Source: Nymphaea colorata
Lineage: Eukaryota > Streptophyta > Magnoliopsida > Nymphaeales > Nymphaeaceae
Assembly (NCBI RefSeq): GCF_008831285.2
Contig: NC_045148.1
Coordinates: 16,162,802 to 16,222,801 of the forward strand
Length of the DNA stretch: 60,000 nucleotides
Direction of reading: 5' to 3'
Shown in pieces: positions 24,443 through 33,551 of this stretch. Below the pieces are notes generated by a model. It had not been told where the DNA came from, did no database searches, and worked only from the letters and a program-made list of their open reading frames with translations. Made by a program: the position numbers and the translations under genes. The number at the start of each line of letters is the position of its first letter. The first letter of the stretch is position 1.

Positions 24443-26397
24443 TAATCGCCGGATGGGTTTGGTTGATCCGGTCTCTTTTAAATGTTTTTACAATTTTTAC
24501 TTGATGAAAATTACCTCATCGCCCACCTACGGAATAAAACCTATTACAAAAGATATGAAAAGGAAAAAGATAGAAAAAGATTTGTATGAGCCAAACCTAT
24601 CCATTGAGAATCCATTGAGGAAGACAAAGAGAAAAAGAAAAGTATGTAAAAATGTATTAATTAAATGAATGTGATGTAATTTTTTTTCCAACAAAAAATA
24701 CCTGAATTAAAATTAATGGCCAAGATCATTTTTTTTTGACGGATCTGACACTTAAAAGGGACCGAAATCTACCTGTTTTTGATATATGTGTATATCACTT
24801 ATTATGCCACTCATTTTGTGTCAGTAGAACTTATTTTTGTCATTTTAGAGTTACTTTTTATGAATTCAAACATTTGAACAGATCCCATTTGTCTAAAAAT
24901 ATAGAATTTATTCAACAACCTGATCATGAAGACTAGGATGGATCTTACAGGAATTCTAAAATCAGGTCACATTGACATATATATATATATATATATATAC
25001 AAGTCCTTCTTCCAATCATGACTGCACGAAGGTGGTGTCATACATAAATGAGCAAATGTTTTTTAAAATATAAATATAAAAAATAAAAAGTTTTCGTGGA
25101 GTGGGTGTGAGCCACCGTTCACGATTGCCTAATATGTGATTCCTCCTCCACGAATACTAAGAACGACAACAAACTGGTTGTAAATGCAATAGAAGCAAGG
25201 TCCCAGTTATTTGGTTGGCATGCACTATTCAGGGCGGCGGAACCAGTATTCTATTTCTGGTGGAGGGCCGAAAAATCCAGCCCACCCACTAAATGAAATT
25301 TCTGAAAATATTTCAAAAGGGATGGCTGTATTATTTATCCAAAAGTTTTACCGAGGCTAAACTAATATTTCTCAAAATCATGACATGCAAAGTTTTAATT
25401 CTCAAAACCTCAGGGCCACTTTTGTTAGAGCCCGAATCTCGGAGTTTTTTAAAATCAATAAATTAATCGTGTACATGAGAGATGATATTTTTTAAAACGT
25501 TCAGAAATATTGAACGATCATAGGTTTGCAAATAGCTGGATGGCAGAAGGGCACCAATTGAACCAGCAAGCAAGAAGTAGATGACCGAATCTACAAAACC
25601 CCATCTTAAGTTGGAACATCAATTTTAATGTATATATATATATGATCCTATAAGGAATCTAATACAAGGGGGAAAAAATCATATATTTTATGAAGATAGT
25701 GAAATATATACCAAGAATTCTGCGTGTCAGATGCACTTATGAAAATTCTGAAACTGTCCAGTTATTCTTTATCAAATACATCTTTGGAGCCCCACTTTTA
25801 AAATTCATTTCAAATTTTAGGACGGTCAAATTACTCCAAGGCCTGCCAAGAACCTGTAACGTGTTGAGGTTTACCTTGCCAGATGGAACTAAAGACAGGA
25901 AAAAGAAGAAGCTACGCATGGGATGGAGCAAGATGACAATATGCGAAGACTCCACGAAGTCTTTCTTGCCGCATCGCAGTGTTGCTTCTTCCAATATTCT
26001 GTGTTGGTTTCTTCCACTATTGGTTTCTATTTTCCAACTCCACGCCGCCGGCCGACGTAGAATGTTTAAGGCACCAATAAGCACCACTTTCCCGAACTCG
26101 CCACGAAAGAGATGCATGCCCAACCACATGTGATGCCGCTGCTTCCTGGTAAAAGCCTTTCATCTTCTACTCTCCCTTCCACATTTCTACAGGGCGACCT
26201 TGACAGGCGGCTTACTGGCCGCTCACCGTACCTTTTTTATCTATACAAAAAAATATATATGTGTATAACTTAACTCTTACCAGTCGAATTTATTTTGTAA
26301 TATTAGAAAATTAACCTTCTAAGATACTATTATAATTAAATGGGGGTCGAAACAAATAATGATTTATCATGTTTGACTTTGCTTCGAGTCCAAAAAC
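24443..26397. other. Intergenic DNA, a possible MITE fragment
   Basis: An (AT)n run lies at 24977-24999. A CAGGGCGGCGGAACCAG sequence near 25230 resembles the CAGGGGCG MITE left end but has no right end. Open frames on both strands at 25690-26133 have no recognisable domain. Confidence 0.5.
24977..24999. repeat. (AT)n microsatellite
   Basis: A simple AT dinucleotide run in non-coding DNA. Confidence 0.9.
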
Positions 26398-26560
26398 CAG
26401 TGTTCTACACATCGTATGATACACCTTCATATTGTACGATACGCATCGTATCGATCACGTTTTACAATACAATACACCTATCGTATCGTAAATGGGGGTG
26501 TATCGATCCTATATTGCAACTATCATGATACAGTGGCCGTATCACACAATACGGACTAAT
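26398..26560 (+). repeat. Candidate hAT 5' terminal and subterminal repeats
   Basis: CAGTGTTCTACACATCGTATG begins at 26398 in the style of a hAT terminal inverted repeat. The next 150 bp hold many direct and inverted copies of ATCGTATCG/GATAC, the arrangement expected of transposase-binding subterminal repeats. It sits about 470 bp upstream of the hAT coding remnant. No matching 3' end was found beyond 50048, so the element end is only proposed. Confidence 0.5.
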
Positions 26561-26871
26561 TTTTAAAAAGAAACACCTGACGCTTCCTTTTTCACTTTTT
26601 CTTTAAAACGTTCAAGGGTTCTTCGTTTGTCATGGGAATTGTGCATCCAAGAGGGGAGATCATCAATTTTCACCATGAAAACATCGATTTTCACCGTGAA
26701 ATTGTAGATTAAATAATCGATTTGTGCATGGGTGGTTGATTTTTGTTGGGAGGGATGAGGTTTTCTTGATTTCTTCTCTATAATGTATGAAATCTCTTAA
26801 TTTTACCATATATTTAAATATTTTTACTTTAGATTGAAAGATTTTGATTATTTTTCATTGAGTTTACTGTG

Positions 26872-28051
26872 AAGATAGGGATCCTACATGGCAATGGTGC
26901 AAAAGGGTGAAGGAGACTAACCGATTAAAACTCAAATACAACTTTTGTAAGAATATCTTTTCAAAAGAATTATTAGAATGAAACACCATTTGGGAGGGAC
27001 ATCTAAAAATGTGGTTCAATGTGTTGGAAAACCAAACAAACTTTTGCCTCTATTTGTGCGTCACAATGTTTTGATATGTTTAATGTTTTATATCAAAGCA
27101 AGATACAAAAAGAAATGAAAAAGGCAGATATAGGCTATAATGAGCCTTAAGAAGTTGAAGAAGAAAAAAAAAACTTATGAAAATGTTGATGATGATGAAA
27201 AATGAGAGCAGGAACAAATTTGGAGAGCTCAAGAGGTAGACATTTTAGAGGGAAATAATTCATGTATAGAAGAAGTAGATCTAGCATAATCGGAAGGAAG
27301 AAAAGAGGCACATCGGATATTAGGGCCAGACATGGAATGCGACCACCTAGTGGTAGAGTTTCTACTAGTAGGTCTAGTGTTTGTTCTATTAAGAATTTTT
27401 TCCTTTCATATACTAGTTCAGGTGGTCGACCGTAGATTCGTGCTGCTATGATAACTAAAGATATGTTATATCATGCACAAAAGATGATAATTAAATGGTT
27501 TTATGATGCATGTATTTCATTTAATGTAGCTAATTCTTTTCAGTTCCAAGTCATGGCAAATGCGATTGCTTCTATAGGCCCCGGATTCAAAATGCCTTCA
27601 AATCATCAGTTGAGAGGCAAAATTCTGCATGATAAAATGAAAGAAGTATCTAAACATTGCGATGATAAAGTGAAAGAAGTATCTAAACAGGTCAAGAACA
27701 TTTTAAATTTTCTTGTTTATTTCCTTAAAGGTACAATGTTCTTGAAATCTTTTGACTTGTCTTATGTTCTTAAGACTGCTGAGATTTTGTTTAACATTTT
27801 GATAATGACTAACAAAAAGTTGGACCTGCAAACATTGTACAGTTTATTACAGATAATGCTACAAATTATAGAGTTGTAGGAGATATGTTATTACAAAAGT
27901 ATAGAACATTTTATTAGAGTTCATATGTCACCCATTGTGTTAATATAATACTTCAAGATCTTAGTGAGATGTGTATGCTATGAAATCAGTTGTTGACCAA
28001 TGCTAAAGGGTAACAAAATTTATCTATAATCGTGCATATGTATTGAGTTTG
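26872..28051 (+). pseudogene. hAT transposase remnant, N-terminal half
   Basis: Reading across frames, 26880-27010 gives a BED-type zinc-finger pattern (DPTWQWCKRV, then YNFC and later MKHH). At 27448-27879 an open segment has IKWFYDACISFNVANSFQFQ and IASIGPGFKMPS followed by a DUF659-like NFLVYFLKGTMFLKS stretch, typical of plant hAT transposases. The DUF659-like reading continues in broken frames to 28051, where the LTR retrotransposon is inserted. The remainder resumes at 48888. A short duplicated peptide (KEVSK repeated near 27640-27690) is also present. Multiple stops and frameshifts make it non-functional. The DDE catalytic residues were not located. Confidence 0.82.
28047..28051 (+). 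repeat. Target-site duplication (left) GTTTG
   Basis: The 5 bp immediately before the 5' LTR, identical to 48888-48892 immediately after the 3' LTR. Confidence 0.92.
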
Positions 28052-28244
28052 TGTAATCACCCCAAATTTTTTCTAAAGGACTATGATGTTTTATCCAAAT
28101 GCGAAATTCAAATTTAGGCACAAGATTTCCAAAATACTACTCTCAGATCCAAATTAAATCCAAAATAGAACTCTCAGATCCAAATTAAATCCAAAATACT
28201 ACTTTTAGATCCAAAACCCAAGTTCAGATCGAAATCAATCATTT

Positions 28245-28545
28245 AAGACCGATTTGCCCCTCCTTTTGACCATAAAACCTCCTTTAGAGTGTGATTTTAG
28301 TCTTTTTCAAACAAGACCGATTTGCCCCTCCTTTTGACCAAAAAACCTTCTTTTAAAGGGTGATTTTAGTCTTTTTCAGGGTGATTTTAGTCTTTTTCAA
28401 ACAAGACCGATTTGCCCCTCCTTTTGACCAAAAAACCTTCTTTTAGAGGGTGATTTTAGTCTTTTTGGGTGGACAAGACTCATTTGCCCTTCCTTTTGGC
28501 CAAAAAATCTCTTTTTGGAGGGTGATTTTAGTCTTTTTAGGTCAA
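28245..28545 (+). repeat. 69-bp tandem repeats in 5' LTR (4 units)
   Basis: Units start at AAGACC(G/T) positions 28245, 28313, 28403 and 28475. Each contains CCTTTTGACCAAAAAACC and GGTGATTTTAGTCTTTTT. The second unit carries a 22-bp internal duplication and the last unit is divergent. The array lies just upstream of the TATA box, so it occupies the LTR enhancer region. Confidence 0.9.
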
Positions 28546-28582
28546 AAAAATTCAAATTTTGGGTTTTGGCTCCAAAATCCTC

Positions 28583-28588
28583 TATAAA
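28583..28588 (+). promoter_or_regulatory. LTR TATA box
   Basis: TATAAA in the context CCTCTATAAACCCCCC just downstream of the 69-bp repeats, conserved in the 3' LTR at 46122-46127. It is the likely start of the element transcript (U3/R boundary about 30 nt downstream). Confidence 0.7.
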
Positions 28589-28930
28589 CCCCCCATATCC
28601 CCCCTCTTGGGTAAGATTGGTCCTTGGGAGAAACTCTAGTGTATTCTCACTTGAAGACTTAGAGTTTCTCTTGAGCTCTCTCTTTCTCTCCCTCTTCCTC
28701 TTTTCATTTCCTTCTCCAACTTAGAGCAAGCACTTTTGGAGCTTCATTCAAAATGGGATCTTCAAGTGAAGGTGTTCATCTTCCTTAAGTCATTTCCTAT
28801 TAGAGGTATGTAATCTTCATCTCTCTCATTTCTCTCTTCTTTCTTTTCATTAATGTTCTTATTATTATGTTATTTCTTTCTCTTAAACATAGTGTTGTTG
28901 TTGTTTTCATTTTCTCTTCTCATCTTCATG

Positions 28931-29680
28931 TCCCCATGGCCAAAGGAGATAGCACTCAACCTCTTTTTAGAGACAAGAGGCTATGCTCAAATGCACCGGG
29001 AGCATGAGAAGATGAGATGATATCTTATTTTATGATTAAATCATGTTCTTTCAAATATTCTTGTTGTTCTTGTTCTTTCTCTATATTAATATCTTATTGC
29101 TCTTTCTTCTCTTCAATAATATATTCTTGTTGTTGTTATTCTTTTCCTTAATGAATATATTTTTGTTGTTATTGTTATTTCATTTTTTCAATAGTCTTGT
29201 CCTTGTTATTTTCTTTTTTTTTTCTTTCTTCTTCCTCTTCCCATGACCAAAGGAGATAGCCCTCAATCTCTTTTTAGAGACAAGAGGCTATGCTCAAGTG
29301 CATTGGGAGTGTGAAAAGATGAGAAGATCTTTCGTTTCATGATTGAATCATGTTTTCTCTTTTATTAAATATAACATTGTATCTCTTTCTATATTTTCTT
29401 CTCATCTTCATCTCCCCACGGCTAAAAAAGGTAGCTCTCAATCTCTTTTTAGAGACAAGAGGCTATACTCAAAGTGCACCGGGAGCATGGAAAGATGAGA
29501 TGATCTTTCATTTTAATCATGTTCTTTCTTTTCATGAATACATTCTTATTGTTTTTTTTTTGTTTCCTCTTATTTTCCTCTCTTCCTCATTTCTCCATGA
29601 CCAAAAGAGATAGCTCTCAATCTCTATTTTAGAGTCAAGAGGCTATACTAAAGTGCACCGGGAACATGAGAAGATGAAGT
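28931..29680 (+). repeat. Four dispersed GACAAGAGGCTAT boxes in 5' LTR
   Basis: A block of roughly 90 bp recurs near 28931, 29240, 29413 and 29592: CC(A/C)(T/C)G(G/A)CCAAA-GAGATAGC, CTCAA, TTTTAGAGACAAGAGGCTAT, a GTGCA(C/T)(C/T)GGGA stretch, then GAAGATGA. The copies are separated by T-rich spacers. The 3' LTR has the same four (from about 46471). Confidence 0.85.
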
Positions 29681-30149
29681 GGTATATCAATTCATAGTTA
29701 CATCATGTCTTCCCTCCTAATTGAACTTTGCTTTTTTCATCATTCTCTTTCTTTCTTTCATTCCTTGAATGTTATCTATAAATTATGCACGCATGATTGC
29801 TTGGTTCTTTACTTACATGTGAATGTATGGCGGGAATGAGAGTGTGGTTTGGGGACTCTTTATTTTCATATTAATTTTTGAGGTTGGGACTTGTCCAACC
29901 CGGGATAAACCCTCACGAAAATGTACATATTAATATGCATTTTCATGACATTTTGCGCTAGATTCTTTCTTAATCATCACATTAGGAACCCTAACGAGTG
30001 CTTCGTTATGTTGCTTGTTTTCTTTCATACCCAACGGTGGAAGAAATATAGCCCTTACAACAAACTAAATAATAACATTCTATACTTATATAAATCATAT
30101 TTTCCAAAACATTTTGAAAAAGAACCTTCTAATATGGCCTTAGGGACTT

Positions 30150-30177
30150 AGCTTAGACTCTTGCATGAGTCCAAGCT
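30150..30177 (+). repeat. Hairpin in LTR
   Basis: AGCTTAGACTC and GAGTCCAAGCT flank the loop TTGCAT, forming an 11-position stem with one mismatch. It is conserved in the 3' LTR (47689-47716). Confidence 0.7.
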
Positions 30178-31350
30178 CCCCTTCGGCCCACATTAAATTT
30201 GAAGTTGGTAATTTTAAGTTGTTCCTTGATTTTTTTTAATCTTGTGAAGGTATGGATGTATACACATGTTATATACATTTATGCCAACATGATGACCCCC
30301 ATCTTTCTCTCTCTATGCTTTCACTTTCTATTTTATAAATTTTCATATGTGCATGAATACGTATGTACATGTGTTCCATCTCCTCTCTTTCAAATATTTA
30401 TTCCTCTTTTCAAGACAAATATCTTCTCTTATAACATTTCTCATACCCATATATGCGTATGATATTTTTCTTTTCCTCTAAAATATCTCTTTCTCTTCGA
30501 ATCAATACATCTTTTTCTCTTTATATGTGATGATATGTACACAAATATGCATGTCTTTCTCTATATCTCCCTCTTTCCTTTCATAAGAGTGTTCTATCTC
30601 TTGTATTCTTCTTAACATTCTCATCTCATGAACTTTCTATTTACCAACTTCAATAACACCACAAATCAAGTAATGACCCAATATTGGAATCATGCTTGAT
30701 GGTCTACAATCTCTATCCATTTTCAAAAACTTTTCTTTCTTATATATAATAATTATAACAACGAAATCTTAGATGTATGTTGTGGTAGGAATGATATTAG
30801 ATGAATGTTGTGGTAGGAATGTTTTACTTTTTTTCAATCATATAGGGTAAATGCATTCATGCATTTTCACCCACTTTATTTCACTTATGATCACAAGCAC
30901 CTCTCTAAAAGAACTTAAGCAAGAAGGGATGGAGCTCTAGCTAGGTGGTAACCGAATTAGAGCAAAATCTCAAACCTACTTAAAGTCTTAAGAGAACACT
31001 AAAGTGATTTCAAAATGTTTTCACAAGTTTTTCAAATGATATTTACTAGTTTCACTTTTTCCTCAAAACATTTCACTTTTTCAAGCAATTCTTCAAGAAC
31101 CTTTTCAAAAGTTTGAAACTCCAAACTTTCAATATTTTCTACACCGCATATAGAATCAAAAAGATGTTTAAGTTAAAAGGAAATGCATCAATGATAAACA
31201 TAGTCCTTGGGTTGATTACCCCCGGTAAAGGCACCGGGAATGGTCGATCCTCGTACCGATGGGCGAGTCCCTTTCTTTCCTCTTTCAAAACAAAAACCTT
31301 ATTTTTCTGGAGCACTCCAAAACCAATGAAAATTTTGGGATGCAAACAGA

Positions 31351-31368
31351 TGGCGACCGTGATGGGAC
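31351..31368 (+). other. Primer-binding site
   Basis: TGGCGACCGTGATGGGAC begins two bases after the 5' LTR. TGG complements the CCA end of a tRNA, and the following CGACC resembles an arginine tRNA acceptor end, as reported for Ogre elements. The exact tRNA is not confirmed. Confidence 0.7.
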
Positions 31369-31996
31369 CCGTTATCGTTTGGCTATGATTATAATTGATG
31401 CATTTTCAATAATTTGAACATCTCATACATTGCCAATGATAAAGCATGTCCCCTCTTTTGGCCTCGACCCCATTGGCATTTCATTGTATTGTTTGGTGAT
31501 TGTGATTGTGATTGTTTTCTTGCACATAAGACTAATTGAGAAGGATCAATCATGTTCACACATATCTATGATCACATACCACCCTTCTCAATTTAGGAGT
31601 TGTTTGAAAACCATGTTTGCTCTTCTATTTTAATCTTCAAACTTAGGCAACATTGCATTAGAGACAACTCATTTTATATGATTTCTTATATTTCAAAATT
31701 CCTCATACCTATTTGTCCCGGTCATCATGTTGCCGGGCTTGGTCTTTGGCGGTAGCACAAGACTAAACCTTACAACTAGACCACACTTTGGGCGGGAACG
31801 CCCCCTCGTTAGTACCATGAGTGGTAATTTATGGTATATCGACGAGTGATCAAGAAGAAGTTGATGAGCTATATCTTTAGTTGCCTAAGGAAGAATCTAT
31901 GCTCATACTAAGCCATTTGGGTAAGGTATATAAGCATAACTTGATATCGGATTATCGTGATATAAAATTATCTCAATTAGGTTCCTATACCCAATT

Positions 31997-32039
<43 letters not shown>

Positions 32040-32175
32040 GATAAATGTTTATGTGCGTGAAACCTTATGTGATGATTTGCAACCTCATTCCGCACATCTA
32101 CCTCATATTGTCTTTGTCAACATAGTCAATGTTTTCCATTAATTCCATCTTTATCTTTTAGAGTCATCATTCAAG
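31369..32175 (+). other. Element 5' leader with 35-nt poly(A)
   Basis: An 800-bp non-coding leader between PBS and the first ORF. It contains an uninterrupted run of 35 A's at 32001-32035. No protein motif recognised. Confidence 0.7.
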
Positions 32176-33396
32176 ATGTATTCTTTCCAACGTGGTGTCA
32201 CATTCCCTTATTATCACATCCTCTTTGGGGAAGGTCCCAAACGGTCCACCTACATTTCTCTTGAGTCTCAACCTTTGGCTCCCGAATGGTATTGGACTTG
32301 GCATCCCACCTTCTCTCGGATGTTTCCTTCTTACTTTGAAGAATGTGGGCTAGAGACAGTGGCAGCTGGAGGAATGCAGTCAGTTGATGGAAATTTGGTA
32401 CATGCAATCGCCGAGCGTTGGAACCCAAGGACCTCCTCTTTTTGGTTTCCATGGGGAGAAATGACAATATTACTAGATGAATTTGCCGAAATACTAGACC
32501 TCCCTACCCCAACTTGTGACCCAAATGATCTATTGGAAAAACAATTCCTTATGAACCCAACCAAGGTCAATGCAAATGACCTCATTGCTCACTTTACTGG
32601 ACGGAAAACTTGGCCTTTAGTAGAAAACCATGAAAATCAAAGCATCAACATGAAAAATTTGTATGAAGAATTTGGAACCTATGTTGAACCTTCTACCCTA
32701 CCTCGAAAAGCCATAGGGAGAATTAAACATTGTATGATGCTCTGCACAGTAGGAGTGACCCTTTTTACCAATGGAAGTGACCTTTTAGATGTCCGTATTG
32801 CCCAACTTTTTCGAGTATGGGGGCATAGAGGGACCCGACACTTGTCAGTAGCAATGACAGCTTTAGCCTTCCTTTACCGAGGACTCACTCGCTTTACCAT
32901 TGGAGATATCGACTTCATAGAAGGATGCACATATGCTTTACAATTGTGGTTCCTCAAGCATGCGGGACCCCAAGCCAGTCTATTCAGAAACACTGATGGA
33001 TCATTAACAACCTTGGAGCAATACCGTCGTTTGATCGAGCAATTGAATGAAGGAGAGATCATTTGGGATTATTGTGATCGTCGGCAAAGCCTACCTCGAT
33101 ACACTCACCATCATCATGGGCGTACCACACTCTTGGGCCCTTACTTCATAGTTGATTATTGTGCTGATAGATGTATGAGACAGTTCTCTCAAAGGCAGAA
33201 GATGGTCTCAGTGCATGCACCAATTGGAGCTATTCCTGAATTTGACCTTAGTTCTCCTCAATGGACGGCATTGTTTGCAGTAGCTCGACAAGAATGGAAG
33301 ACACAAATATCATACACTTGGTTCATAGGCCCAGTGGTGAAGAAGGAATATGCTGAGTGGTGGGATGCCAACCGACCACCATTCATCCTTCCCTAA
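32176..33396 (+). CDS. Plant-mobile-domain-like extra ORF of the retrotransposon
   Basis: An intact 406-residue frame upstream of gag. Residues 76-110 carry AIAERWNPRTSSFWFPWGEM followed by a TILLDEFAEILDLP pattern. This is the signature of the plant mobile domain (the aminotransferase-like PMD/DUF7745-type fold), in which a hydrophobic-rich sentence with GEMT-hhh-hhhhLP recurs. PMD proteins of the MAIN/MAIL type act in the nucleus in silencing and genome stability. PMD-like ORFs also occur inside plant transposons. Extra ORFs before gag are typical of Tat/Ogre elements, and their role there is unknown. It is the only complete frame in this otherwise broken element. No signal peptide or membrane segment is seen. 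Confidence 0.75.
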   Translation: MYSFQRGVTFPYYHILFGEGPKRSTYISLESQPLAPEWYWTWHPTFSRMFPSYFEECGLETVAAGGMQSVDGNLVHAIAERWNPRTSSFWFPWGEMTILLDEFAEILDLPTPTCDPNDLLEKQFLMNPTKVNANDLIAHFTGRKTWPLVENHENQSINMKNLYEEFGTYVEPSTLPRKAIGRIKHCMMLCTVGVTLFTNGSDLLDVRIAQLFRVWGHRGTRHLSVAMTALAFLYRGLTRFTIGDIDFIEGCTYALQLWFLKHAGPQASLFRNTDGSLTTLEQYRRLIEQLNEGEIIWDYCDRRQSLPRYTHHHHGRTTLLGPYFIVDYCADRCMRQFSQRQKMVSVHAPIGAIPEFDLSSPQWTALFAVARQEWKTQISYTWFIGPVVKKEYAEWWDANRPPFILP

Positions 33397-33551
33397 AAGT
33401 TTTATGTTGTCAACTTTGTATTCCTTCTGTCGTTGTCATCTTTATTAGTGTCTATGGATGTAACTTTTAAAACTTGTAATGCAATATGAACCTTCATTTT
33501 GTCATCATTTCCATCCAATAACTCTATTTCCTTATGTCGTAAGGTGAATAC

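Larger units (their letters stand above)
28052..31348 (+). repeat. 5' LTR (3,297 bp)
   Basis: Begins TGTAATCACC and ends GATGCAAACA. It contains a 69-bp tandem array (28245-28545), a TATA box, a long T/C-rich stretch with four copies of a GACAAGAGGCTAT box, a hairpin at 30150-30177, and a short CCCGGT/ACCGGG stem near 31220-31240. It is 117 bp shorter than the 3' LTR, which the tandem-array copy number accounts for. Short reading frames inside it are not considered genes. Confidence 0.93.

Noticed and set aside
28515-31388. Hydrophobic short open frames in the 5' LTR (and their twins in the 3' LTR)
   Set aside because: They lie in T-rich LTR sequence, recur only because the LTR is duplicated, and have no domain. 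The hydrophobicity comes from poly-TTT/CTT codons.
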